Shown here: one piece after another, positions 34,231-42,961 of the stretch
How positions within the stretch are numbered: the first letter of the stretch is position 1
Layout of the letters: each line of letters begins with the position of its first letter
Notes under the pieces: generated by a model
Databases searched by the model: none
Told to the model about the DNA's origin: nothing
The model's input: only the letters and a program-made list of their open reading frames with translations
Position numbers and translations under genes: made by a program
Assembly (NCBI RefSeq): GCF_024623785.1
Contig: NZ_JANKBZ010000018.1
Coordinates: forward strand, 148,944 to 212,943
Origin: Archangium lipolyticum
GTDB taxonomy: Bacteria > Myxococcota > Myxococcia > Myxococcales > Myxococcaceae
Reading direction: 5' to 3'
Length of the DNA stretch: 64,000 bases

Positions 34231-35265
34231 ATGCGGAAGAAACGGCTGGGAGATCTGCTTCGGGAGAACGGGCTCGTCGACGAGCTGCAGCTGCGTGCGG
34301 CACTGGGCTTCCACAACAAGTGGGGCGTGCCATTGGGGCAGGTGGTGGTGGACATGGGTTTCTGCACCGCACAGCAGGTGCTCGAGCTCCTGGCCAGCCA
34401 GGTACAGCTCCCGACGCTGGACCTGGACGCGGAGCCGCTGGACTCACAGTTGACGGAATTGCTGCCCGCGCGAGTGGCGGAAGCGTGCCGTGTCATCCCC
34501 CTCCGGCAGGAAGGACCGCGAGACTCCGTGCTGGTGGTGGCCACCGCGGCGCCAGCGGATCCGACCGCCCTGGATGAAGTGGCGCGGGTGACCGGCAAGG
34601 CGCGGGTGGTGACGCTGCTGGCGACCGATGCCGCCATCTCCCAGGCCATCGAGCGGCTCTACTATCCCCACCTCCTCGATGCGCGGCGTCCGGTGGAACC
34701 GATTCCCCTCCCCGAGGCGGATGAGCACCTGCCGCTGGTGACGGATCGCGCCGAGTGCCTGTTGCTGGGGCAGATCATGCGGGAAGCCGTCCCGGCGTCC
34801 ACCGTCGAGCGGAGCGGCCTGCCGGTGATGCTGCCGCTGACGGAGGAGTTCCCTGAGCACGCTCGGCCCACCGAGCCGGAGATGCCCAGGGTGGAGGTGA
34901 CACGGAAGCCCACGGCGGAACCCGAGCCGGAGGTCTGGGTCTACGGCTGGGGTGCCAAGGCAACCCGGGGGTTGTTGGAGTTGCTGGAGGACGAGGGCGT
35001 GCGGGCGCGAGTGGCACGCACCGAGGACGTACGGGCAGCGAGTGGGAGCGCGGTCGTCCTGGCGCCGCTGCAATCCGTGGAGAGCGTGAAGCGGCGTGGG
35101 ATTCAGGCCCGGCTGCTGCTGGCGGGCCGGACTCGTGACGCGGAGCGGGCGAGTGCCCTGGGAGCACAGGCGTTCCTGTCCGGCCCCCTGCGCTCGGACC
35201 TGTTGATCGCCGCGGTTCGCGAGCAGGTGAGCGCAGGCCGCACGGCCCTGCGTCGGGCCGGGTGA
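34231..35265 (+). CDS. MshEN-domain protein with receiver-like C-terminal domain
   Basis: 344 residues. The N-terminal about 150 residues are the MshEN/GspE-PilB N-terminal domain: RLGDLLRENGLVDELQLRAA, then GVPLGQVVVDMGFCTAQQVL, then LARLLA-like VQLPTLDLDAEPLDSQLTEL. That fold often binds c-di-GMP and occurs without the ATPase in myxobacteria. The last about 110 residues, starting VWVYGWGAKATRGLLELLED, have a Rossmann-like order of short strands and helices resembling a receiver domain without a clear phospho-acceptor. No ATPase motif is present, so it is a stand-alone regulator rather than a pilus motor. The ATG at 34231 is chosen because the family N-terminus begins there. Confidence 0.75.
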   Translation: MRKKRLGDLLRENGLVDELQLRAALGFHNKWGVPLGQVVVDMGFCTAQQVLELLASQVQLPTLDLDAEPLDSQLTELLPARVAEACRVIPLRQEGPRDSVLVVATAAPADPTALDEVARVTGKARVVTLLATDAAISQAIERLYYPHLLDARRPVEPIPLPEADEHLPLVTDRAECLLLGQIMREAVPASTVERSGLPVMLPLTEEFPEHARPTEPEMPRVEVTRKPTAEPEPEVWVYGWGAKATRGLLELLEDEGVRARVARTEDVRAASGSAVVLAPLQSVESVKRRGIQARLLLAGRTRDAERASALGAQAFLSGPLRSDLLIAAVREQVSAGRTALRRAG

Positions 35266-35334
35266 ACCACTCAACGCGCGGACGGGTCTCCGCCCGAGGA
35301 CCCCCGTCCCGACACCTCGGTTCCCACCCGGACT

Positions 35335-36588
35335 TCAGGCGTCCTGTGCCGCCGGAGGTCCGGCCAGCCGGCGGAGCAGCTCACGCGGCTCCACCCCGAA
35401 CACATGCTTGAGTTGCTCGCCAATCAGCGCCACGCGGGAGGACAGCTCCCCACTCGCGCCCAGGCGCGTGTCCAGCACGGTGAGCCGCTCGATGGGCGCC
35501 TGCCCCACCGGGCCGAGCAGGGTCTCCAGCAAGGGCGCGAGCTTCTGGGCGAGCAGGATCTGCCGCGCCGACCCGTCCGAGTCCTCCCAGGTTCGCGCCA
35601 TCGCCGAGAGGGAGGTGGCGGTGGCCCGGCCCTCCTCCACGATGCGGGAGGCCGCCCCGCGAGCCGCCGCCACCTGCTCCTGACGCCGCGCCTCGGCCGG
35701 CTTGAGGACGTCCGCCTCCAGCAGGAGCCGCACCTGCTCGATGCGCACCCGCTGCACGTCCACCTCCGCCCGGGCCCGCGCCAGTTGGGACGCCACCGCG
35801 CCCCGCTCCTCGGCCACCCGGGCGGCTCGCCGCGCCTGGGCCTCCAGGATGCGCCGCTCCGCGTCCGCGCGCGCCATGGCGAACTCCGCCTCCAGGCGCG
35901 CCACCTCGCGCACCTCGCGGTTGTGCGCCGCGCGCTCGGCCGCCAGGGTCCGGTTCTCCGCCTCGGCGATGCGCGAGCGCATCTGCAGCGCCGCGGACTG
36001 CTTGCGGCCCAGCGCGTTGAGGAAGCCCCGGTCGTCCGAGACGCTCTGGATCTTCAACGTGTCCAGCACCAGCCCCAGCTTGTTGAGATCCTGGTCCGCC
36101 TCCTGGAGCAGGCACTGCGCGAAACGGGCCCTGTCGCCATTGACCTCCTCGGGGGTGAGGGTGGCCAGCACCCCGCGCAGGTTGCCCTCCAGCGTCTCCT
36201 TCGCCACGCGGACCACCTCCTCGCGCGGCTTGCCCAGGAAGCGCTCGATGGCGTTGCCGAGGATGGGCTCCCCGCTGGACACCTTCACGTTGGCCACCGA
36301 CTCCACATTGAGGGGGATGCCGCCCTTCGAGTAGGCGCCCTGCACCCTCACGGTGATGACCATGTTGGTGAGATCCAACGAGTCCACGCGCTCCAGCAGG
36401 GGGATGAGCAGGCCGCGCCCGCCGTGCACCAACCGGTAGCGCGCGGGCCGCCCCTCCACGAGCCGCCGCGTCCCTGAGAAGACGAGCACCTCGTTGGGGT
36501 GGCAGATGTGGATCAGCCGCTGCACCACCCCGGCCACCGTGGCCGCGGCCAGCGCGAGGACGACGACGAGTACGATGAACACCATCAT
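35335..36588 (-). CDS. Flotillin-like SPFH protein (third gene of operon)
   Basis: 417 residues. One N-terminal membrane helix, then an SPFH/flotillin domain beginning CHPNEVLVFSGTRRLVEGRP with SKGGIPLNVESVANVKVSSG. A long Ala/Glu/Arg coiled coil follows (about 195-320). The C-terminal region VLDTRLGASGELSSRVALIG resembles the flotillin end. Flotillins scaffold membrane microdomains. Its ATG overlaps the stop of the preceding gene (ATGA), and it is the distal member of an NfeD-flotillin-flotillin operon like Bacillus yuaF-floT. Ala/Gly at the end and low similarity between the two paralogs suggest distinct partners. Confidence 0.85.
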   Translation of the reverse strand: MMVFIVLVVVLALAAATVAGVVQRLIHICHPNEVLVFSGTRRLVEGRPARYRLVHGGRGLLIPLLERVDSLDLTNMVITVRVQGAYSKGGIPLNVESVANVKVSSGEPILGNAIERFLGKPREEVVRVAKETLEGNLRGVLATLTPEEVNGDRARFAQCLLQEADQDLNKLGLVLDTLKIQSVSDDRGFLNALGRKQSAALQMRSRIAEAENRTLAAERAAHNREVREVARLEAEFAMARADAERRILEAQARRAARVAEERGAVASQLARARAEVDVQRVRIEQVRLLLEADVLKPAEARRQEQVAAARGAASRIVEEGRATATSLSAMARTWEDSDGSARQILLAQKLAPLLETLLGPVGQAPIERLTVLDTRLGASGELSSRVALIGEQLKHVFGVEPRELLRRLAGPPAAQDA

Positions 36589-37922
36589 GACCAGGCCTCC
36601 TCTCCCGCGTCCTGTCCCGAGCCATCCTTCGCCGGAGGGCGGGGTGCCTCGCGGGGTGGCCCGCCGAGCACCGCGGGGATGTCCACCCCCAGGGTGGAGG
36701 AGACCTCCCGGAGCAGCTCCGCCACCGCGGCGGGATACGCGCGCAGGTAGCCCGCCAGGGTGGCGCCGTCCCCCGAGTCCAGCAGGGACACCGTGTCCAC
36801 CCGCACCCGGGACGCGGCGCCCGCCACGGTCCCGAGCAGCTCCTCCAGGTGCTGGAGGACGAACATCTCCAGCGCGTGGCCCCCGGCGTCCCGCCAGGCC
36901 TCCGACACGAGGGCCAGGGACTCGGCGGTGGCGCGTCCGTTCTCCGCCACGGGCGCGGCGTCCCCGGCCGCCTCCAGCTCCCGGGCGCGCCGCCGGGCCT
37001 CCGCCGGGACGATGACGTCCGCTCTCAGCCGCAGCTCCTCCAGCTCGGCGCGTACCTTCTGCAGCGCCTTCTCCGCCTCCGCGCGCGCCTCCTCGGCCGC
37101 CGCCAGGGCCCGCTCCTCCTCCGAGCGCGCCCGGGCCTCGAGCCCGGCCCGCTGCTCGGCCAGGGCATGGTGGTGCTGCTGGATCCGCGCCTCCGCCTGG
37201 GCCTCGGCCACCCGGGCCCGGGCATGGGCCGCCGCCTCCGACTCCTCGGCCGCGCGCACCGCGTCGGACTCGGCCACCTCCGCCTCGCGCAGCACCTCGG
37301 CGATGCGCACCCGGCCGATGCTGTCCAGGTAGCGCCGCTCATCGGAGACGTGCTGGATTTTCAGCGTGTCCAGCTGCAGGCCGAGCTGGCGGAGATCCTC
37401 CCCGGCCTCCTCCGCGAGCCGGTCGGCGAAGGTGAGGCGATCCTCGTTCACCTGCTCGGGCGTCATGGTGGCCAGCACGCCACGCAGGTGGCCCTCCAGC
37501 GTTTCCCGGGCCACCTCGGTAATGGTGGCACGGCCGTGCCCGAGGAAGCGCTCCAGCGCGTTGCCGAGCACCTCGGGCTCGGAGGACACCTTCACATTGG
37601 CCACGGCCTGCACGGTGAGGGGGATGCCGCCCAGCGAGTAGGCCCCGGAGACGGTCATGGACACCGACAACAGGCTCACGTCCATCCGCTCCATCCGCTC
37701 CAGCAGGGGAATGCGGAAGGCTCGTCCGCCGGCCACCACCCGGAAGCCCACCGGGCCGCCATCCCGCGCACGGTGCGTCCGTCCAGCGAAGACGAGCACC
37801 TCGTTGGGCCGGCACACGTGCACCAGGGCCTTGGCCGCCAGCAGCGCCACCACGACGGCCAGCAGCACCGCGGCGCCGATCACCAGGGGGAGGAACCACG
37901 CGCTGCTCCAGAACGGGTCCAT
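36585..37922 (-). CDS. Flotillin-like SPFH protein (second gene of operon)
   Basis: 445 residues with the same architecture as its neighbour: hydrophobic N-terminal anchor (LPLVIGAAVLLAVVVALLAA), SPFH domain starting CRPNEVLVFAGRTHRARDGG, a segment SLGGIPLTVQAVANVKVSSE, and a long coiled coil rich in Arg, Ala and Glu (about 190-320). The two paralogs align well through the SPFH part and diverge in the tail, so they are an old duplication. They could form hetero-oligomers at the membrane. Begins nine bases after the NfeD-like gene ends. Confidence 0.87.
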   Translation of the reverse strand: MDPFWSSAWFLPLVIGAAVLLAVVVALLAAKALVHVCRPNEVLVFAGRTHRARDGGPVGFRVVAGGRAFRIPLLERMERMDVSLLSVSMTVSGAYSLGGIPLTVQAVANVKVSSEPEVLGNALERFLGHGRATITEVARETLEGHLRGVLATMTPEQVNEDRLTFADRLAEEAGEDLRQLGLQLDTLKIQHVSDERRYLDSIGRVRIAEVLREAEVAESDAVRAAEESEAAAHARARVAEAQAEARIQQHHHALAEQRAGLEARARSEEERALAAAEEARAEAEKALQKVRAELEELRLRADVIVPAEARRRARELEAAGDAAPVAENGRATAESLALVSEAWRDAGGHALEMFVLQHLEELLGTVAGAASRVRVDTVSLLDSGDGATLAGYLRAYPAAVAELLREVSSTLGVDIPAVLGGPPREAPRPPAKDGSGQDAGEEAWS

Positions 37923-37931
37923 GACTGCTCC

Positions 37932-38513
37932 TCACGAGACGGGAAGGGGTGGCTGGAGGCCGCGAGGCTCCTCGGCGGAGACGACTCGCACCGAGCCGTC
38001 CGCCAGGACGTCATGCACGAACACCTGGTGGGCGGGCGAGAGAGGCACCACCGAGTCGCCATGGGCGAGGAGGTCCACCGTACGCCCCCTCAGTTCCACC
38101 CGCACCTTGCCCGGCTGATTCCTCCCCACCGGCACCACCACCCGGCCGAGCCGCCCCACCACATCCTCGGGCCGCACCACGCTGCCCACCTCGGCGCGGC
38201 CCAGGCCCCGCAGCACGCGCGAGGCGATGAGCCCCGCGCCCAGCCCCACGCCCGCCGACAGGCCCGCGGTGAGCAGCGTTCCCGCCTCTCGCGCCAGGGT
38301 GGACAGGAGCACCCCGGTCAACCCGAAGAAGGCGAGGAAGAAGGTCCAGAAGAACAGCGAGGCCAGCGGGAGCGCGCGGCCCAGGGCGCCTCCCTCCGTG
38401 GCGCCCTCTGCGCCCTCGAGCCCGTCCACGCCCCCGGCCTCGCCGCCGAAGAGCAGCGAGAGCAGCAGCAGCCCTCCACCGATGATGAAGCTCGTGACGT
38501 AGAGCGCGAACAT
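37932..38513 (-). CDS. NfeD-like membrane protein (first gene of flotillin operon)
   Basis: 193 residues from the ATG at 38513. Several hydrophobic segments (ALYVTSFIIGGGLLLLSLLF, SLFFWTFFLAFFGLTGVLLS, LTAGLSAGVGLGAGLIASRV) are followed by a small beta-barrel, OB-like domain (VGRLGRVVVPVGRNQPGKVR, then GRTVDLLAHGDSVVPLSPAH). NfeD/YuaF proteins are partners of flotillins and this gene precedes two of them on the same strand. The long upstream reading frame to 39203 is antisense to the LRR gene and is not part of this protein. Confidence 0.82.
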   Translation of the reverse strand: MFALYVTSFIIGGGLLLLSLLFGGEAGGVDGLEGAEGATEGGALGRALPLASLFFWTFFLAFFGLTGVLLSTLAREAGTLLTAGLSAGVGLGAGLIASRVLRGLGRAEVGSVVRPEDVVGRLGRVVVPVGRNQPGKVRVELRGRTVDLLAHGDSVVPLSPAHQVFVHDVLADGSVRVVSAEEPRGLQPPLPVS

Positions 38514-38744
38514 GTGGCCCTCCGCGCGAGGCGATGATGCCCCGGTACGAAATAAGCTGGGGCCGGGCCATGTCCGCGGCGAGCGAATTCGTATGCTGCT
38601 ACGCGATTGCGCGGCCCGGCACCCACCGAGCCCAGCAGGCGCCGGGAGGGCGATTGGCCGCCCAGGCCCTCGCCGCGCCCAGTGGGAGATTCCTCTCCCG
38701 TCCGGGGAATGGGCGGGCGCGCGACCTGGTGGTACATGCGCCTC

Positions 38745-39929
38745 ATGACGAGCCCAGACGACCTCGAGGCCCTGATTCAGAATACGGAGAGCGGCACCGG
38801 ACCCGCCTTGTCGCTCCGGGGCCGCGGTCTGGCAGCCCTTCCCGAATCCATCGGTGCGCTCACCGGGCTTCATGAGCTCGACGTGACGGGAAACCAGCTC
38901 GCCTCCCTCCCGGAGAGCATCGGCCGCTTGACGCGCCTCACGCGGCTCCTGGCCGACGACAATCAGCTCGCGTCGCTCCCCGAGTCGCTTGGCCAATTGA
39001 CCGGGCTCGAGCAGCTCTTCGTGGACGGCAATCAGCTCACCTCCCTTCCCCTGGCCATCGAGCGGCTGGCGCGCCTCGAGCGGTTGGACGCGCGGGGCAA
39101 CCGGCTCACGGCCGTTCCGGAGGGTCTCTGCCGTCTGCGTGGGCTCGAGGACCTGCGTCTGGGAAGGAACCGCCTGACGTCGGTGCCCGAGTCGCTCTGG
39201 CACCTGACAGAGCTCGAGACGCTGGACCTCTCGGAGAACCAGCTCACGTCCCTGTCCGACGGCATCGGGGCGCTGTCGAAGCTACGAATGCTGGACCTGG
39301 GGCACAATGCGTTGACCCACCTGCCCGAGTCGCTTGGCAATCTGACCGGTCTCTCGGGTTACCTCTACCTCAGCGACAACCAGTTGACGTCCCTGCCCGC
39401 GTCACTCGGGAAGCTGAAGGCGCTGCGGTATCTCAACGCCACGGATAACGCGCTGCGGGCCCTCCCCGAAACCCTGGGCGGGATGGAGGCGCTCGCGGAG
39501 CTCCGCTTGTACAACAACCAGTTGGCGGTGCTCCCTGAATCGCTGGGCCAGCTGGTGAACCTCAAGGAGCTCCACCTGAAGAACAACGCATTGGTCTCGC
39601 TCCCCGGGTCCATCGGCCGGCTGACGCGTCTCAGGAAGCTCAGCCTGGAGAACAACCGATTGACGTCTCTCCCGGAGTCGATTGGCGGCCTCACCCGCCT
39701 CTCGGAGCTCGACTTGAGGAACAACAGGCTGGGTGCGCTCCCCGAGTCGCTGGGCGGGTTGACCCACCTCGAGTACCTCGACTTGAGGGGCAACCTGCTG
39801 CGTTCCCTCCCCTCGAGCATCAGAGAGCTCCCGAACCTCCAGAAGCTGGATCTGCGGTGGAACAAGCTGTCGTCACTACCCGGGTGGCTCGAGCGGCTCG
39901 AGCGGCGCGGATGTACGGTGTACCTGTGA
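38745..39929 (+). CDS. Leucine-rich repeat protein (16 repeats)
   Basis: 394 residues. After a short N-terminus, the protein is built of about 16 tandem 23-residue LRRs, consensus LTxLxxLxLxxNxLxSLPESLG, with repeat lengths almost invariant (one is 24). It ends ERRGCTVYL. No signal peptide or membrane anchor is seen, so it is probably cytoplasmic, although the start is uncertain (ATG 38736 or 38745; no good Shine-Dalgarno). Bacterial LRR proteins of this kind mediate protein binding; some are Ras-like-GTPase partners or effectors, but no GTPase domain is present. The near-identical repeats would favour recombination. Confidence 0.85.
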   Translation: MTSPDDLEALIQNTESGTGPALSLRGRGLAALPESIGALTGLHELDVTGNQLASLPESIGRLTRLTRLLADDNQLASLPESLGQLTGLEQLFVDGNQLTSLPLAIERLARLERLDARGNRLTAVPEGLCRLRGLEDLRLGRNRLTSVPESLWHLTELETLDLSENQLTSLSDGIGALSKLRMLDLGHNALTHLPESLGNLTGLSGYLYLSDNQLTSLPASLGKLKALRYLNATDNALRALPETLGGMEALAELRLYNNQLAVLPESLGQLVNLKELHLKNNALVSLPGSIGRLTRLRKLSLENNRLTSLPESIGGLTRLSELDLRNNRLGALPESLGGLTHLEYLDLRGNLLRSLPSSIRELPNLQKLDLRWNKLSSLPGWLERLERRGCTVYL

Positions 39930-40262
39930 CGGTCGCCCCTCCAGGTGGGGGCGCGTGAGTCGTTGGCGCTTGTCCTGGCCGCCCGTGTCGCCGAGCCTGC
40001 CACGCTGAAGGGCGCGCTGATGGGCGGGGCGGGCATGCAACCGCTCGAGATAGGTGCCGAGGTTGGGAAGGGATTGAAAGACTTCCTGGGCGCCCGTGAG
40101 CCGCGCCGCTTCCAGCACGAAGCTCATCTGGATGTCGGCGGCGCTGAAGCTGTTGCCCACCAGGTAGTCCCGCTCCGCGAGGGCTCCCGAGATGTAGCCG
40201 AAGTGGTTCTTCACCTCGCTGGAGATGCGAGGCATGAATGGCGCGCCCCCCTTGGACTGCAT
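39876..40262 (-). pseudogene. Glutathione S-transferase C-terminal remnant
   Basis: On the minus strand the frame contains SFSAADIQMSFVLEAARLTG and YLERLHARPAHQRALQRG, the C-terminal helices of a glutathione S-transferase with the N-capping box. The N-terminal thioredoxin-fold half, with the active-site residue, is absent: upstream the sequence runs into the 5' side of the next gene, so the copy is 5'-truncated. The 3' part runs past the expected end into non-homologous residues and overlaps the end of the LRR gene, which looks like a decayed stop. I call it a pseudogene fragment; a short expressed protein cannot be ruled out. Confidence 0.6.
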
Positions 40263-40339
40263 CCGTCATCCCTACGTCCGTGTCGATGATCGGCCTGGCC
40301 CGGATCAGTGATCGGCTTGCTCCGGATTCGGTGATCGCG

Positions 40340-40936
40340 ATGGTCCGGTGCACGCACAGCGCCACGCTCGCCCCCGTGGAGCCCCGCTTCCACCCGGACG
40401 TGGCGCCACTCCTCTCCCGCGTGGTGGATGACATCGCCTTCCACGAACGCCAGCGCAAGATCACCGAGCTCAACGCATACCAGCCGCCCGAAGCCGACGA
40501 GTGGGTACCCCTCGAGTCCACCCTCCCTCCGGACGTGGAGAGCCCGGAGCGTGTGCGCCAGTACTATGGCCACCTCTCGGAGCAACTCGTGGCGCTCCTG
40601 CACTCCAAAGTGCCCTCCGTCTTCAAGGAGACCCCTGAGTCGCTCACGGACGTCGATGCCCACTTTCTGCGCGACCGATTCCCGATGATCTTCGAGCGGG
40701 AACGCATCGACGAGCACGCGGTGCCCGCCGTGGCCGCGTACCTGGGGGAAGTCCTGGTACGCAACCTCGGCGGGCAGTGGATACCGCGCAAGAAGCTCGG
40801 GGAGATGCAGGTGCGCGTCGGCCCTCGCGTCTGGTTTCCCTATCTCCGAGCCCACCGCTACATGCGCTCGTGCCAGTCACTGCTGGACCGCTCCCTCACG
40901 CAGCTCTACCGCGTCGCCGAGCGCCACCGCTCCTGA
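40340..40936 (+). CDS. Conserved-type hypothetical protein
   Basis: 198 residues, soluble, no signal peptide. The sequence is charged and looks globular: FHPDVAPLLSRVVDDIAFHE, YQPPEADEWVPLESTLPPDV, then a C-terminal part YLGEVLVRNLGGQWIPRKKL, VGPRVWFPYLRAHRYMRSC with several aromatic residues. Part of the N-terminal sequence is uncertain because starts at 40238, 40340 (ATG) and 40347 (GTG) are all in or near frame. I do not recognise a domain. The stop is four bases before the convergent SPFH gene. Related proteins in myxobacteria are unassigned as far as I know. Confidence 0.6.
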   Translation: MVRCTHSATLAPVEPRFHPDVAPLLSRVVDDIAFHERQRKITELNAYQPPEADEWVPLESTLPPDVESPERVRQYYGHLSEQLVALLHSKVPSVFKETPESLTDVDAHFLRDRFPMIFERERIDEHAVPAVAAYLGEVLVRNLGGQWIPRKKLGEMQVRVGPRVWFPYLRAHRYMRSCQSLLDRSLTQLYRVAERHRS

Positions 40937-40940
40937 ACCT

Positions 40941-42698
40941 TCACACCGGCTGGTCCTTCTTCGGCGGCGTGGGCACCTGCAGGCCCGCGGACCGCGCCAG
41001 GCCCATGACTCCCTCCACCGCCGCCGCGATGTAGCCGAACGGGTTGGCCCCATCCACCGCCGTCACGTGCACCTCGCCCATCTTCTGCTGGAACGCCGCC
41101 GCCACCTGCGGCAGCTGCTGCGCCAGCACCAGCTGGATCGCCTCCGGCGAGAGCGTGTTGTCGATCTCCTTGAGCGCGCGTACCTTCGCCAGCTCCGGGT
41201 CCTGGATGATCCGAGCCTTGCGAGCGTCCATCTCCGCCATCGCCAGCTCGGCCTCGGCAATCGCGCACCGTGCCTCCGCCACTTTCGCCTGCGCCCTCGC
41301 CCGCTCAGCTTCCTGCTGCAACACCGCCATCATCGACGTGTGCCTCGCCGTCTGCGCCTGCTGCTCCTGGTGCAGCTTCTCCAGCTCCGCCTCCGCCTTT
41401 ACGGCCGCCATCTGCCGCTCGTGCGCCAGCCTCGCGGCCTCCTGCTCCTGCTCCAGCTTCAGCCGCTCCAGCTCCGCCTGCGCCTTCGCCGCCGCCAGCG
41501 CCCGCTCATTCGTCAGCTTCGCCGCCTGCGCCTGCTGCTCCAGCTTCAACCGCTCCAGCTCCGCCTGGGACCTCGACGCCGCCAGCGCCCGCTCCTGCGC
41601 CAGCTTCGCCTCCGACATCCTCCGCTCGGCCTCGAGCTGCGCCAGCTTCTGCGCCTCCTCCGCCTTCGCCTTCTGCTCCCTCACCTCCAGCTCGGCGTTC
41701 AGCTTCGCCAGCGCCGTCTCCCGCTCCAGCCCCACCTGCGCCTGCCGCGTGCTCCGCTCCTTCGCGACCCGCGCCTCCTCCACCCGCGACTCGACCGCCA
41801 GCGCCTCCAGCTTCGCCTGCTCCTCCGCCTCCTGCCGCTTGTGCCGGACCTCCTCCTCCGTCGTCAGCCGCGTCAGGGCGATCTGCCGCTCCGCCTCCGC
41901 CTCCTCCCTCCGGATGAAGCGCTCCTTCGCCAGCTCCGCCTCGCGCGCCACCCGCTCCTGCTCCTGCCGGAAGCGCGCCTGCATGTTCGCGAACACCGTG
42001 TCCGACAGCACCCGCACGTCCTGGATTTCAATCGTGTCCAGGACCACGCCCCACCCCGTGTCGCTCCGGTCCTCCAGCCTCCCCTTCCCCGACACCACCG
42101 GAGCAATCTCGCGCATCAGCTCCGCGGCGATGCCCTCCTTGCGCTTGGAGAGGCACTCCTCCACCGACAGGTTCGCCACCAGCCGCCGTACCGCGCCCAC
42201 GAACATCTCGCGCAGCAGCTCCGCCAGCTTCTGCTGCGCCCGCTCCGGGAAGGAGAAGTTCAGCATCCGGAAGGCCACCAGCGGGTCGACGATCCGGTAC
42301 ACCGCCAGGCCCGTCACCTGCACGCCCACCTTCTCGCTCGTCACCTGGTCCGCGGTGAACTGCAGCCGCTGCACGCTCGTGGGGACGATCGCCACCGCGT
42401 CGCCCGGCAGCTTGAAGCACGAGGCCCCCTGCCCGCTCACCTCGCGCACCCGGCCCCGGCGCATGTGGATGAGGAACTCGCTCGGCTTCGCCGTCACCAG
42501 CCCCCACTTCTTCATCTTCTCCGGATCCTCCGCCGGCTTCCCCGCCCTCCACCCATCCTGGTACCGGTGTGGGTCCTCCCCCCCACCCCGGGGCGGCTCG
42601 CCTCCCCCGCTCCTCGCCAGCTCCGACCGCCCTCCCACCGACAGCTCCATGGCCCCCACCGCGTTCAGCTTCATCGCCCGCTTCTCGTTCGTGCCCAT
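40941..42698 (-). CDS. Large SPFH-domain protein with long coiled coil
   Basis: 585 residues with no membrane anchor near the N-terminus, unlike the flotillins at 35-38 kb. An SPFH domain is visible from about residue 60: KWGLVTAKPSEFLIHMRRGR, VGVQVTGLAVYRIVDPLVAF, FVGAVRRLVANLSVEECLSK. Then about 250 residues of extreme Glu/Ala/Arg/Lys coiled coil (VAREAELAKERFIRREEAEA and similar repeats). The C-terminus ends in a short ordered part (EAIQLVLAQQLPQVAAAFQQ). Coiled-coil length suggests a scaffold. GGAGGG precedes the ATG at 42698. It may belong to the same membrane-domain system, but it is 3 kb away and separate. Confidence 0.8.
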   Translation of the reverse strand: MGTNEKRAMKLNAVGAMELSVGGRSELARSGGGEPPRGGGEDPHRYQDGWRAGKPAEDPEKMKKWGLVTAKPSEFLIHMRRGRVREVSGQGASCFKLPGDAVAIVPTSVQRLQFTADQVTSEKVGVQVTGLAVYRIVDPLVAFRMLNFSFPERAQQKLAELLREMFVGAVRRLVANLSVEECLSKRKEGIAAELMREIAPVVSGKGRLEDRSDTGWGVVLDTIEIQDVRVLSDTVFANMQARFRQEQERVAREAELAKERFIRREEAEAERQIALTRLTTEEEVRHKRQEAEEQAKLEALAVESRVEEARVAKERSTRQAQVGLERETALAKLNAELEVREQKAKAEEAQKLAQLEAERRMSEAKLAQERALAASRSQAELERLKLEQQAQAAKLTNERALAAAKAQAELERLKLEQEQEAARLAHERQMAAVKAEAELEKLHQEQQAQTARHTSMMAVLQQEAERARAQAKVAEARCAIAEAELAMAEMDARKARIIQDPELAKVRALKEIDNTLSPEAIQLVLAQQLPQVAAAFQQKMGEVHVTAVDGANPFGYIAAAVEGVMGLARSAGLQVPTPPKKDQPV

Positions 42699-42913
42699 CG
42701 GCGCATCCCTCCGGAAGTCGCGGTCTCCCGGAATTGCAGCCTGTCGGCCAACGCCCCGCTGCCCTGAAATCGCGCACTTGGCCGTACGGGGTGCACCAAG
42801 GTGGCGCGGGTGCTCCGAAATGGAGCGCCCCGCTCCGGTCCACTCCGTGATAGAGGACTGAATCGGTCCGATTCGCGGTTGAAAGACTCGGGGCCGCCGC
42901 TCCTTATGTCGGC

Positions 42914-42941
42914 TTGACCAGAGGGGTCCCGATTTTATAAT
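42914..42941 (+). promoter_or_regulatory. Sigma-70-type promoter of the isc operon
   Basis: TTGACC, a 16-base spacer, then TATAAT: a -35 with five of six consensus bases and a perfect -10. It lies about 110 bases upstream of iscS. The -10 overlaps the IscR-like site. Confidence 0.75.
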
Positions 42942-42961
42942 TGACCGGTCCAGTCCACATT
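42937..42961. promoter_or_regulatory. IscR type-1-like operator
   Basis: ATAATTGACCGGTCCAGTCC and the next five bases match the enteric IscR type-1 consensus (ATASYYGACTRWWWYAGTCRRSTAT) at the key positions: ATA, YYGAC and YAGTC at the right spacing, with six to seven mismatches elsewhere. It overlaps the -10 of the isc promoter, as expected for repression by an Rrf2 regulator. Confidence 0.5.

Noticed and set aside
37932..39203. 423-residue frame joined to the NfeD-like gene
   Set aside because: The upstream half is antisense to the LRR repeats; the NfeD-like protein starts cleanly at 38513.
40238..40339. Longer start for the gene at 40340
   Set aside because: The added residues overlap the broken GST fragment and lack conserved character; the later ATG is simpler, though not proven.
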